NCBI GenBank assembly: GCA_002633005.1
Contig: NMRA01000753.1
Location: 102,894 to 166,893 of the forward strand
Reading direction: 5' to 3'
Source: Phoronis australis
Lineage: Eukaryota; Phoronida; Phoronidae
DNA: 64,000 nt
The position numbers and the translations under genes were made by a program. A model generated the notes under the pieces. That model had not been told where the DNA came from. It ran no database searches and saw only the letters and a list, made by a program, of their open reading frames with translations. Position 1 is the first letter of the stretch; every line of letters starts with the position of its first letter. Below are positions 38,301 through 49,696 of this stretch, one piece after another.

Positions 38301-39664
38301 GACTTCGCCAAATTTTTACCTCCCCGGCTCCTTTCACTCCCCCCTCCACATTCTCCGGATGTCGCCAATTTTCTACAGACACCCTCGCCCGTCACAGTGT
38401 GTGTGTGTGGGGGGGGGGGGACAAAACCCGGGATGGCATCCGTCAGAACGTGAAGACACAAGTCGCAACAAAAGTTCACGGAAAATGAAAATGAGGTCTA
38501 AGACCACAGAGACGGAAAGCTGGGAACTGTGCTGTCAGACTCAAGCTGAGAACAATACCGCGCTGTGAGCTGACAGCCTACACCAACTGAAACTGTGACG
38601 AGTTGGGTGAACTATGCTAGCCGCTGGACACCTCAGCTATAGTTCACTCGGTACAGGCAGCTCAGCTCGTACTAGAGAACAGAATACGATTAATTATTAT
38701 AGTTACCCGGCGAAGGCATGCTCGCAGATTCCGGTGGAGCATCTCACCGGGTTTGGGGGTCACCCAGGAATCGTGTTAACATTTATTTTTGTTCATTTCA
38801 GGGTAGGTATGAGTTTAATTTAAATTCAAAAATCGCTCTGTTCACGTCATCAAAAATCTGTCACTTCCACGTGTATGATTTTCTTTAAAAAACTCTTGTT
38901 AAGTAGGATCTTCAAAAGGAATACTATTCTCATGTTACTATGGCAAAAAGTATCAAAATTTTATCGTTAAAAATCGGAATTATCTCCTTTATGTAATTCT
39001 CAAATTCTGGTCTTCAAGCCGGCTTCCACCCTTTCGATGGCGGTCTTTCCAATGGCCTTCAATGCAATCATTTCGTCTGCTTGGGCCGAATGTCTTGCTG
39101 CGATGCTTTAATTACACGAAGTCGTTAAGTTTTGTGTTTTTTTCTTGTGAATTTGGAATCTCATCTTCTTCCATGCGTAAATATTTGACTGTGCTGGATT
39201 TATAGAGGGCAAAGGAACAATTGCCCAGGGCCGTCCCTCCGGGAGAGAGTCCCGTCTGGAAGGAATTGAGCAGCAATAGCCTACTATCTACCAAGTTCTC
39301 AATTTTTTTAAGTCATACAGTTACGAGAAAAAAACGAAAAAAGAGGGACAGATGTCTCCATTATCCCTTTTCCAGAGAGATGTTCTTGGAAAAAATTATG
39401 ATATGAATCCTTCAAATATCTTCTCCATCATGAATTTAAACAAATACACAAGCAAATAGCGCCTACCATTAGCCTCGCAAATACTAACTTTCGAAAAATA
39501 GGTAAACTTTTCATGAACTGCAGAGCAACTCATAAGGTCAAATGCCATTTCTTTTCAGAAAATACTGTAACAGAATTTTAAACACCCATAAATGTCTTGT
39601 TGAAATTTAACGTAGTCTAACTTAATTTTTCAACCAATCCCTACAGTTCTATACATGTATCTGT

Positions 39665-39742
39665 CAGCGCTATGACACTTTATAGATGGCGCTGGGACAG
39701 AAAGTAGTTCCCATTCAATCCCTATAGGTAGCGCTGTGACAG
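39665..39742 (+). promoter_or_regulatory. Triple GCGCT..GACA motif upstream of PGAP2
   Basis: CAGCGCTATGACAC (39665), TGGCGCTGGGACAG (39688) and TAGCGCTGTGACAG (39729) share GCGCTxxGACA in the same orientation. They lie 100-180 bases before the likely start codon. They could be regulatory sites or 5'UTR repeats. No TATA box or initiator is obvious. Confidence 0.4.
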
Positions 39743-39844
39743 AAGAAATCGGAAACTTGGAACTTGCAAATCCATAGGCATCGGTTTTAGAGTTTACGAT
39801 GGATGTTTTATCACTTTGAACATATGCTAGTACAGATAGAAGCG

Positions 39845-40006
39845 ATGGAGGCGAATCTCGAAAAGAAAGACCACAAAGTTCTGTTTAAGATATCCTCTCG
39901 ACATTTTGGTTATCCCGTTTGGATGTTACCCACCTTTGCATTCGTGTCCTGCGTTGTGTTGTCTCTTGTCTACGACTTCGACGCGTCCACTTCCACGCAT
40001 TGTCAT
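39845..40006 (+). CDS. PGAP2: PGAP2 exon 1
   Basis: It encodes a short cytosolic start (MEANLEKKDHKVLFKIS), a first hydrophobic segment (WMLPTFAFVSCVVLSLVYDF) and ends STSTHCH. The donor is GTAAGC at 40007. The THC is conserved with vertebrate ATHCGVPNYLPS, which the next exon continues. Confidence 0.88.
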
Positions 40007-43000
40007 GTAAGCTTTTTGAACTAAAGTGACTCGTTATTACAAAGGAAAACGAACTCTTCTTGTTCTTGTGGATTGAACTTGAGTTAGTTATGCACGTCTC
40101 CTTTATTCCTAGGCAGTCCACAGGTGATACAATAGCGTGATATCCTGTAGTGCTAGGGTCGAGAGTCTGAGCAAGCTAGTATAGTGTATGATAGGCAACA
40201 CGTAGCCCCTCGGTTGGCCAGTTAGGGGCCACAACACTTCCCATCCCCGTGTATTTTAAGTGGGTGGTAGGCCAAATCCGGTCACCCCTATTGAGAGTCT
40301 TCACCTCGTCAAAAATACATTCTACATTTAAAACTTCAAAAAGCACTTACTTTCTTCAGTGATCCTTTCTACTTCTACACATATCTTCGATGAAGTATAG
40401 CATGGGTGCAGCCAGGGGGGGGGGGCTCGTTCCGGGCTCGAACAAGCCCCCCCATTTGGCAAATTGGGCAAATAGGTCCGCTTCTGTGTTCAAACAGTCC
40501 GAGTATGTGAGACAAAAGGTCCCCAAAGTCCACAGGAATTCGGCGCGGATGCACAATTCGCAGGCCTGAACCTGGAGGTCCCGTTTTTTAAGTCCTCATT
40601 AAGTTTTTGCAGTAAAAAGTAAGCATATCGAAAAATTTGAGCCCCCTATATTTTAGACTGAGGGCATGCATGTATAGCTATGACAATTAAGGTAAATTTG
40701 GCAAAGAATTCCAACTCCACTTTTTGGACATCGTTAACTTTTCACCACACGCGTGATAACCAACTGAGTCACGTGAGTTAGGCAAAGGCTAGCATGAGAC
40801 TGAGCACAGCACATGACGGTGGCGAGTGACATTTACAAAATAGCATGGGAAGGTATCAGGTGAAATTTGTAAGGTTTGTGTCCCTTGGACTTTTTTCGTC
40901 AACATGCGTGATTTCATGTAACTTCCTCAAAATGGCACCCGGTATTAGAGAAACTAGAGCAAACGGTGTCAGATTTTCATGGATGTGTTCAAGTTATGCT
41001 GACTAAATTGTATCCAGAGTCATGGTATGTGTTAATCATAATGCCAGGTTCATTTGATTTTATTTGCTGTATTTTGAAATGCGTAACTTTTTATGGGGAT
41101 GTACTATCGCCCCTGTATGCCTGCGGCATCCAGGGAGATGTAATTGCCTAGAGTTGTATGAAGACTATCGTCAAAATATATTCAGTATACAGCTTTGCAC
41201 CTAGGCTAAAGATATCCCATAAAAAGTTACTCATTTCAAAACAGAACGAATGACATTGAATGAAGCAGGAAGATATGTGCAGAACTTTTTAATTAACATA
41301 TACCATGGCTGTGAAAACAATTTAAGGAGCATGCCACCCAAAAAACAACCTAATTTGTATCAATTTAGATCGAGTAGTTCTACTCCATAACGACACGTAC
41401 GGTTGCGTTACCTGACACCTGACGGCAGACGGAGGTGTTGAAATTATCCAACGACGTCATCGGTTTCACACACATTCTGTTCAGCAGTTCACAACATGGG
41501 TTACTGGTGTCAGCTTATCGCTTGAAGTCATCGTTTAACACCAATAGATCATCAAACTTCAATGTAAAACCCTTAAAAATACACCGAGTTCTTATAAAAA
41601 CGTGTTGTTTTATTTCGCTCTTACGGATTTATTGGTATTTGGACACACATAGCCTACAAACTTCGGCAGGCCAATACAAGGTCCGTAGCAGGACGTGAGT
41701 TTGGGATCTGTTCGGAGATAATTTCGAAGTATCTTCCGTGAGATACAGACTGGAGAACCTAGATCTGTGTTGTGTAGACTTGTGATTTTTTTAGTTCTAA
41801 ACACAAAACGCTTGTTATCCTGGCCAGTGGCTCGGAGCCCGATCAGGCCCGTCGCGGCGGGTCGAAGTGTCTCGTTATCCCAGCCAGTGGCTCGGAAACT
41901 GATCAGACATCACGAACATAAACCAGCCAAAGTTCAGTGGAAACTAAACTTCCAGTCAAGAAAATACTATACTAGTGAGCCAAAGTAATGTGCACCTGAT
42001 TATGTTGGTGAATTAGCCACGAAACAGCAAATCTACTTACTCGTCGGGGGCCGCGAATTCAGGTTCCGCTTTGGCCACAGCACCGTCAGGGCAGAAGTTG
42101 TACATTGACAATCATTACTTGAGTAAATAAAGATTCCCCTAACACCTGGCCGTGGGATGGAAATCGAGTTGTTTCACTACAGTTTCTGCCAGCAAACACA
42201 AACGGCCTCGGTGTCCTGTCAATTAGTTTTATTGCACCTAAACCCGGTACATGAACGCAGTGATCCATTCATTGCTGGCTTCTCAAATCATTTGCACTCA
42301 CGAACACTCCAAATGCATTACAAATTGCATGTAATGAGACAGCCTTTGTTTCAGTTTTATATAAGTATTGGTTAGGGTGAGAATAATTCATTTTGAAACA
42401 GAACGCTCAGTAATAAACGCCAACATCATGGCAACTCGCAATCCCGACTTAGGACGAGCTAGAGCTCATTAGTCCCGACTTCGCAGGTGGATCGTTAAGA
42501 TTTACAGGATATCATTTCGAACAGGAATATAGTGATGACGAAATACTAGAGAGGCGCCGTGAACAAGCTCGGACAACGGAACGTATGGAGTTATTTGATA
42601 AGCCGGCATAAGTTCGTCAGGCACTGTCGACGTCTGCAGGCCACAGACACGGAGATGTTTCACGGCCTCATACTTGCTATTTACAGCTCACATTTCATTC
42701 TTCACTACCAAGAGCCACTTCCTAAGCATTTCGGACTTTCGAGGAAGTAAAAAAAAAACGATATACCCGCTTTCCTCGCAGCTGCTTAGTTCGGACAAGC
42801 GGGAACGATGCACTGCAACATAGCGGCATTCACTCTGCATATGAACCACTGACGTCGCTAGCGTCGTTTCTCACCTTCCTCACAGGTTAACGCAACACCT
42901 CTTGGCAAGGTAAGGTCGACCGTATGCGAGGCGATTTGGCTATAGACCGATTAAGACGGCAAAAAAGACTAATTAAATTGGGTGGCATTCTCCTTTAAGT

Positions 43001-46000
43001 CTACATAATTTGAACATTTCCATGAACATCTGTCGAGTTTCACTCGAGGTTGCCATTTTGAGGAAGTCATGTAGAATCACACCGGTTCTCAAAAAAGTGC
43101 AAGGAACACAAGTACAGGAAGACATGACACGGGCCGAGTTTTTTATTGGTCCACCAACCCTGTATAGGGTAGGCTTAGTTGTGCTCATAGTAACTTGCCC
43201 ACTGAAAGTTATCACCAGAATCTGGCAAAAACTTTTAGTGACTGATGAAAGCCTGATGAATTCAAACGTACCTGGGGTTTTAAACATTACCATGCTCATT
43301 GGATCTTGAAGTTGTGCCAAATGAGGCGATAACTTAATGCATGTGCCATTTTCGAATTTGCGCAATTTTCCGATTGGCCAACGCTGATAAACTATCATGG
43401 TCATTTTCTTGAGTTGTTTAGTAGTTCTGATGTTCTTGTTAATAACGAAAACAGAATCCTATTATGGTAAGATGATAGTAAATGGACTAATTCAATGTTT
43501 CCAAGATCCTTCTTCAGAAACGTGGTACGGAACTCCAATCTGTTCATAGTTAAGCCATGTTAAATTAGGAATGCTAACTTTCCAAAGTGTATACATTCCT
43601 TGGAAACAACATAGCTTTGCATATGCATTAATTTACTATTGTCTACTGCGCCAGTAGTGAGCATCTTTGTTTTTTTTGTTTCAGGTTCCCAACTATCTGC
43701 CATCGATAAGTTCCGCAATTGGTGGTTACACACCTCAGCGCTACATTTGGCGTATTTGTGTAGGACTTCACAGTTGGCCTCGTCTCATGTTGGCATTTAT
43801 TAATTATAAACATTACTCATCATTTCACATCACTCACAACCCCGGCCTGTTTACACTGTTGCTTCGAGTCAGCTGTGCAATGAATGTTGTGGAAAATCTG
43901 GCTTTGATCACTCTATCAATGATATCATCAACTGAAAATTATGGTAAGTTTGTTTTTAAATAAGCCATAGAGTTATACCTGTAACCTGTCTGTATACATT
44001 TGTAGTATGAAATATTGTTGACTTCTTGTGATGTAGGAGATCACTTGGGAAATTTATGGGGTCTTATGGTAATACAGTTCTATATTAATGGATTAAGAGG
44101 TAAACTATTAATGAGTCTAAAAATTATTAACTCTTCCACTGCCACTTTTTCATAACCACATTTCCGAGTGCCAATTAAATTTTGAAGATTCATGTATAGT
44201 ATAGGGTGCAATCATTAAAAAAGCTCTAAGACTGTTATTTGGTGGAGGATTGTTTTGAATCTTTCAAGATAGGATATAGCCACATTGTCTTATGATTATA
44301 CACCTAGGCAGGTTGTATATTCTCCTGGTATGGTATTCAAGATTTCAGGTGAAAAAACTGTACCACTGGTCAATGAAGGGTTTTGGTTGAAATTCATACC
44401 CTACCGGTCCTAGTACATACCTCGTCTCATTTCTGACATTTCAAACTCGGATGATGAAACGGAATCATTTCAAATTTGTGAGTCAATTGAAACTTAACTA
44501 TGGACTATTTAGAAAGCGTTTCTTTGGAAACGTGTCTAAAAATTTGTCTTACCTCAATCCTTGTTGCATGATTACAGAGCAGATCTAAATGTTTTTCTGT
44601 CTTCTTTCAGGTGTACATGAGAAAGCATTTATCCTCTTCATGATAGGTTCCATCTCCTACATGCTAATCACCTGTATACTCTTCAGGTGGGCGAAGTCGC
44701 CCGACCTTATGACCCAGCAGGTATGTTTAAGTAATAGTTTGTTGAAGAGTGGAGATGGTTTATATAGAACCTCACAAGCCAGCGGTAATGGTACCAATGT
44801 TGGCAAGTTGTCATGTAAGATATTACAAATGCTTTGTGAGTAAAGAACTTACTAGTGAATTTTTTGCCTTTAAAGACATTATTGCTGCATTTAATGTATT
44901 CATGTTATACAAGACACCCAAACCTTTGTGGGAACATTCAGGTATTTGAGTATACAAACGAGTGTTTGTACGCTCATTACAAGTGATTGTAAATGTGCTT
45001 AAAGAATGATCTAAATGCTCAAATCTGCATGTTTGGTAAACTTAAAATTTTAAACTGTCCGCTCGTATTTTGCACTGCGCATTCGGAAGTGCACTTGTAC
45101 AACTGATTGTGTGTGCAGATGTTTGGGTGTCGTGTAATACATGTATCTTGTTTTAAGGAATGGAATGTTGACAGTTAATTTGTGGCTTTCAGTGAGTTAC
45201 CTATTAACTCCCAAATGTGCCAATCGGTGACTGTTTTTTGCAAACGTATCAAACATCAACTCAAATCTCATGTATATTTTTGACTTGTTGAGGTAGCTGT
45301 TCTATGCTTTCTTGTTGTACAGCGTTGTAACTGATGTGGCTGAGTATTATTTGAAAAAAATAACTTTATATTCTTTTGCAGGATTCCAAGTCATACAAGT
45401 ACAAGATCAGGATATTCGCCTTCAATGTGCTGTCATTTGTTGCAGCTGCTTATTTCTTTTATCGTCACAACACCTACTGTGAACCTGGAGGTAAGATGAT
45501 TGGTTAGGGAAACCACTAAGCACAGTGAAACCGTGGAGTTGACTGACTGCTTCAGCAGCAATATTCATGGTCACTCACTTGATTTATGTCAGATGAAGTT
45601 TGCAATTTTAACTTCACATGATAAACACTGCGTGGTACTTTAAAATAGACCTTCACAAGACATGATTCCTTTTATTAAAAATGCATTTTGTCCTAATTGT
45701 GGCTCAAGCATTTTCTTGAAATCTAATACCGTATTCGCTGTAATGACCGCCCATGCCCCTATAAGCGCCCCCCACGCGTTTTCAGACTTTGCTAAAATAA
45801 GCGCCCAGTCCATGAACGTGTACGTGTGAAAAATGCCTTACCTACCGCCCTAAAATTCTACAGTAACGTCTTCAATGCATCAATAATATCCGACATTCCT
45901 GAAAAAAATCATATTGCGCAGAATTTGTTGACTACAAGCCTCGCCGCTATGTCGGTATTTAGCCGTGATTATATACTTCAAACTTCTGCCATGCCTCAAA

Positions 46001-48810
46001 ACGAACACATAAGTTCTGCTGATATTGCGAGGACCAATGGTCTGGCCTTTCAGAACAGAAGTAGACAAGTCAAGTTTACTTGTCTACGGCATTGCTTTGT
46101 AGATATTTCCCGCTTTCAACTGGAATCCAAATTTCTTTGAAGTCCTACACGTGAAAACCGCGAATCGATGTCTAATAAAAAGCTTGGCTCATACAATCAC
46201 ATAAAGATGTCTATGGCTTGGCCAGTGTTAAAAGCACGTGTCCAGGAAGCACGCGCTACATATATGAATCTGTCATCAAAGGCATTAGTCAGGAACTATC
46301 CATTCATGAAATGGGTAGCATAACATCGGCAAGAAATGAATATTGGCACTAATTTCCGACAGTTTCTCATACTATAAAAAATGTTTTCGTTATTTTTAAA
46401 ATGAATTGTTTGCCAATAATTGGTGTTTTAAGCCAAATATCCGATAAAATGACCACTGACAGTGAATGCTTACACACCCTTACACCGGAAAATAACTGTC
46501 AGATAGTCACGTACGCATCCAGCCACACGGCGACTAATATGGCCTTACCGAGACAAATGTCGAACATTTTTAGCACATGAGAACGGCAAGAGCAAATTTC
46601 TTTAGATACACATCTAGCTCGTTAGATTGCATGGCTTTGGCCAAAAGATGGTCTGGTAAATGAACTCTGGTGACATGCACTCGCTTGCTTACTCACATAC
46701 GCAGACAACTTCAAAACAAACCTCACGTGACAACAACATGTGTGTTCGTCCGGACATTTTTCTCATGTTACCGATCATACATGTAGATGGCACGATGTAG
46801 CACAGATTTGTACTTAAACCTGCCGTGATCCCGACTCCACGGGAACTTAAAAATCTTAGGGACGCTACTTGGAAAACTTAAGGAGGATTTCAGGTAATTT
46901 GCTTGAGTCAAAACTGTATTTTTATTCAAGCATTCAAGTCGCCATATCGACGATTGCGAGGCAGGCAGTAGGCGAGTTTTCGCCGTGGGATTTCAGCACA
47001 ATTTTCTGTAAAATGATCGTAATTTAGCAGCAAAGTTTGATAGCAATGCACCACGGTTTTGTAGAAAGTCTTTCATAGATTACAGATAAGTCTCAGAGTG
47101 TAAATATGATGAATCTTAGCTTCCGATTTCACCCATTTCGGAGACCAGGTTTTAACGGCCTTGGGTTATAATAAGTGCTCCCCCTTGAAACGAACTTTTC
47201 TAAGGGCCCTGGGCGATTATTACGACGAATACGGTAAGCAATTAGGTTGCTTGATATTAGAAAGCTTACCATGTCCACTCGTTGCAAGCGCCTCCTAGTG
47301 TACAGACTTAAAAAGACAGGGTGTTCCTTTATGCCTTAAAAGTAATGACGGTCATGCTCACCTAGTTATGATGATGTTGGACTCAGGTAATGAGTATGAC
47401 AATGTACAAACTGATAATTTGCTGTTGGCTACAAATGCATCTAATGTCATTACTTTTTTCTTTTTACAGTCTACACCTTGTTCTCGCTGTGTGAATACCT
47501 GGTTGTCCTTAGCAACATCTGGTTCCACTGCACATTCTTTATTGACCATCCACATTCTTGCTTTGACTTTAACACACCTGTCCGATGGCAAGATGGGAAT
47601 AAACACTGGTAGTGTCGTGCATTGGTTTCTGTGGGAGTACTGGAGAGAATCTCTAACAGTTCAGGATACATTAGTAAAGTAGTACTGTGTGGTCATGTTA
47701 GAGCTATGATTAGTAGTGCCCTCTACCTGGAAATATTTAACTTCATGTTGTGCACAACACTTCAAGTAAAATCATTTAAAAGATTCTTTTCATTAGTGGT
47801 ACATGATCCTTCACCAGCCACTGATATGCTGAAGTCCCCTATTCATACCAGGTGGCAGCATCAGTCATGGGGTCCTTGTAACCCTTCAGTGATGCATTGC
47901 TTAACTCTCCTGTTGTACTATGTCCTGGACTTTCGGCATGATCAAAGGATTGTTTCTGAACAAGTCTGCTCATATGAAATGCAAACTTTGGGTTTCTTAC
48001 CATTTGAGACGATACAAAATATCTGATTTGATTGCGTGAGATAGCTTTGTGATTACGTAAAAATTGACTTATGTAGTTTTGGTTTAATCACACGCTTTCT
48101 TAGGTAATTCTTACTTATTTGTTTACTGATACTGTGAATGGTATTACATTGGTAACTGTAAGCCTCTTCTGGTAATCCAGTGTTAGTGTTTATTCCTCTG
48201 TTTAGTACAGTTTCTTGTAGTTTTACATTGAAACTTACCAAAAAAACAAAAACATTCAATTGTAGTTTTGACAGATGGATAATTCACTGTGAAAGCATTC
48301 CTGTGAATGTAGGCGCCATCCTTTATTCTTAATGGAAACAGAGTGGGATGTTTGCGAATGTGTTATTCCAAGTGCACATCTTCTGCTACAAAAATAGTAA
48401 GAGTAATTCACATCTGGGTTAGTTTACTGAACCTCTTATGAGTCAAGTCTTTTACATGTTACTGAGTATGTAATTGTAATCTCTACAATCATACACACAG
48501 AACCCAATGCAGCACTGTAGTTCTCTCGATTCCCATTATATAAGGTGCATTGTCTGTCTTCCCGTACGCCCATCACCATGCATGTCTCCTCACACCCTCT
48601 TCACCTACTGCCACCAGTTGCATCACCATAACGCTGATTCCGACTTGTATTTTTGCAGTTTACACTGGTTTTGCCGTGGGTGAATACTGTATTGTCTCAT
48701 CTAACATTGCATTCCACACCACCGTGCTGCATTGGGATTATGGCTCATTTGCATACCTTGAACCAGTTAGGACTAATGTAAATGGTAGGACATACAACGA
48801 TTACGTCTGA
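39845..48810 (+). CDS. PGAP2: PGAP2 (post-GPI attachment to proteins 2), five-exon gene with two alternative last exons
   Basis: Multi-pass Golgi membrane protein (FRAG1/DRAM/Sfk1 family) needed in vertebrates for fatty-acid remodelling of GPI anchors. Common exons: 39845-40006, 43685-43943, 44611-44720, 45382-45490; then either 47470-47612 or 48659-48810. All junctions are GT-AG and in phase. The products are 260 or 263 residues, close to the roughly 254 of the human protein. Signature stretches are THCHVPNYLPSISSAIGG, PQRYIWRICVGLHS, NVVENLAL, ITCILFRW and YFRHNTYC-like YFFYRHNTYCEPG. The start chosen is ATG 39845 (MEANLEKKD) with a good context (GCGATGG). In-frame ATGs at 39803 and 39824 would add up to 14 residues. 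The introns carry several transposon remnants. Confidence 0.93.
40403..40680. mobile_element. Non-autonomous repeat fragment with a strong palindrome
   Basis: GGGTGCAGCCAGGGG is followed by a near-perfect palindrome at about 40418-40453 (GGGGGGGCTCGTTCCGGGCT paired with CGAACAAGCCCCCCC). The downstream sequence GGATGCACAATTCGCAGG...CCTGAAC...CCCGTTTTTTAAGT resembles the interior of the 28112-28420 element. I take it as a second, partial copy of the same family. Confidence 0.55.
41319..42998. mobile_element. Candidate 1.7 kb TIR element, TTAA-like flanks
   Basis: TTTAAGGAGCATGCCACCCA at the left (41319-41340) is mirrored at the right (about 42978-42999), whose reverse complement reads TTAAAGGAGAATGCCACCCA. 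About 18 of 20 positions match. Both ends abut a TTAA-like string, as piggyBac-type elements do. No transposase is visible inside, so at most it is a non-autonomous copy. The chance of two unrelated fragments cannot be ruled out. Confidence 0.45.
41817..41905. repeat. Two-copy direct repeat, about 61 bp
   Basis: TTATCCTGGCCAGTGGCTCGGA at 41816 recurs as TTATCCCAGCCAGTGGCTCGGA near 41875, each followed by a GATCAG. Only two copies are seen. Confidence 0.7.
43685..43943 (+). CDS. PGAP2: PGAP2 exon 2
   Basis: Acceptor TTGTTTCAG ends at 43684, donor GTAAGT at 43944. It begins VPNYLPSISSAIGGYTPQRY and ends with a transmembrane segment, NVVENLALITLSMISSTENY. This is the most conserved part of the protein. 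It leaves one base. Confidence 0.95.
43944..44610 (+). other. PGAP2 intron 2, 667 bp
   Basis: No feature recognised beyond splice sites. Confidence 0.7.
44611..44720 (+). CDS. PGAP2: PGAP2 exon 3
   Basis: Acceptor TTCTTTCAG ends at 44610, donor GTATGT at 44721. It encodes GVHEKAFILFMIGSISYMLI and continues TCILFRWAKSPDLMTQQ, matching IHENAFIVF...LLTCILWRL of human PGAP2. Confidence 0.94.
44721..45381 (+). other. PGAP2 intron 3, 661 bp
   Basis: No feature recognised beyond splice sites. Confidence 0.7.
45382..45490 (+). CDS. PGAP2: PGAP2 exon 4
   Basis: Acceptor CTTTTGCAG ends at 45381, donor GTAAGA at 45491. It reads DSKSYKYKIRIFAFNVLSFV and ends YFFYRHNTYCEPG, equivalent to DRKSYxWKxRLFxINxxSF...YFRHNxYCEAG. 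One base is carried to the last exon. Confidence 0.94.
45491..47469 (+). other. PGAP2 intron 4, mostly a TIR element
   Basis: About three quarters of the intron is the element at 45729-47234. The flanks are unique. Confidence 0.7.
45729..47234. mobile_element. Non-autonomous DNA transposon, 1.5 kb, TIRs and TA target duplication
   Basis: The left end CCGTATTCGCTGTAATGACC plus GCCCATG is mirrored by the right end, whose reverse complement reads CCGTATTCGTCGTAATAATC plus GCCCAGG. The inner terminal regions share AAGCGCCC/AAGTGCTCCC-like strings. A TA dinucleotide lies directly outside both ends (45727-45728 and 47235-47236). The longest internal frame (45826-46140) shows no transposase motif, so mobility would need a partner element. 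Confidence 0.78.
47470..47612 (+). CDS. PGAP2: PGAP2 alternative last exon A
   Basis: Acceptor CTTTTTACAG ends at 47469; TAG stop at 47610-47612. With the carried G it reads VYTLFSLCEYLVVLSNIWFH and then CTFFIDHPHSCFDF, ending in a polar tail. It matches the last transmembrane segment of PGAP2 (VYTxFxxxEYxVVLxNxxFH), but the residues after the FH are unlike the usual (M)TxxWDF. Confidence 0.85.
47613..48658 (+). other. Region between PGAP2 last exons A and B
   Basis: It would be 3'UTR for transcripts using exon A and intron for those using exon B. An in-frame AATAAA (47598) lies inside exon A, and no strong polyadenylation signal was spotted just downstream of it. No other feature recognised. 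Confidence 0.55.
48659..48810 (+). CDS. PGAP2: PGAP2 alternative last exon B
   Basis: Acceptor ATTTTTGCAG ends at 48658; TGA stop at 48808-48810. With the carried G it reads VYTGFAVGEYCIVSSNIAFH and then TTVLHWDYGSFAYLEP. It keeps the NxAFHxT..WDxG end of vertebrate PGAP2 better than exon A, but the membrane half (GEYCIVSS) is less typical. Confidence 0.85.
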
Positions 48811-49696
48811 CGGTATTGAGGACTGGTGTTCACACCAAGACTGTAACAGTATTTTGTTCATAGTGAGTGGTTCATGAGGAAACTATCGATAATATGCAAT
48901 AGATGAAAGCACAAACAGCAGTTTTCTGATTTGTCTGTTAAAATCATGGTATTTATTTGTGCTTGCATTAACTTGTGCAACAGTACTATATGTATGTATG
49001 TATGAAGTTAATTAAGGACATGGATGGGCTGAGATATTGTTATTGTATTGAAGACAGTTGTTTTATATGAGCAAGTGCACTGCACGTGTATAAACCTCAT
49101 TCTGATATAGTTGTCGGCAGATATGGTCTCATTTCGCGTTTAGAGGTATAGTTGACATACGATTGAGCGCAACTTGCTCTACCTCACAAACAGGTGACAG
49201 AAGTTGTCACTGTGATGTCAATTTGCTCCATGTCAGTTCTTTTTACACACATACTTGTGCCTGATCATCCTATTTCGTGTCAGCAGAGGTAACTTTTTTA
49301 GTGTACACAGGACTTAAGACTATCTTTTAAGAGAAACTGTTGTATGATAGTTGCTGGACTATTATCAAATATCAGTTCATGAATTTGCTATTCAAATTGT
49401 AATATTCTGAAATCGATTTTTTAACATTAGGATGTCAAAGACTGTAATAATATTTCTGGTTTGCTCAAGAAGTGTTACAATTTTGGTATGTTCTGAATTG
49501 ACAAACATTGCATGTAGGTGTAAGTAGCAGATAGTCCTATGACCTTTGGTGTTTTTATTGTACTTAATGGATGTAACAATACTTTGATATAATACTTCTT
49601 TCTTTTTTGGTCTTTTGTTTACTTTCATTGACTATGTCATGTGCATATTTGGGCTTATGCACCTTGAAATGATTTGATTTTTATGTGCTCACCTCA

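Larger units (their letters stand above)
35379..39844. other. INF2 3'UTR and INF2-PGAP2 spacer
   Basis: The first part must be the INF2 3'UTR. I see no clear AATAAA close behind the stop; an ATTAAA at about 37015 is one weak candidate. The spacer holds a 48 bp array (37865-38300), a GT/G tract (about 38399-38420) and a triple GCGCT motif shortly before PGAP2 (39665-39742). No gene recognised. Confidence 0.55.
40007..43684 (+). other. PGAP2 intron 1, about 3.7 kb
   Basis: It holds an inverted-repeat element fragment (about 40403-40680), a candidate TIR element (41319-42998) and a two-copy 61 bp repeat (about 41817-41905). Frames of 99 and 143 codons on opposite strands near 42973-43404 have no recognised homology. 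Confidence 0.6.

Noticed and set aside
42973-43404. 143-codon minus-strand and 99-codon plus-strand frames in PGAP2 intron 1
   Set aside because: They overlap each other, have no splice or homology support that I recognise, and lie at the end of a candidate repeat element.
45826-46140. 104-codon frame inside the TIR element as a transposase
   Set aside because: No catalytic or DNA-binding motif visible and too short.
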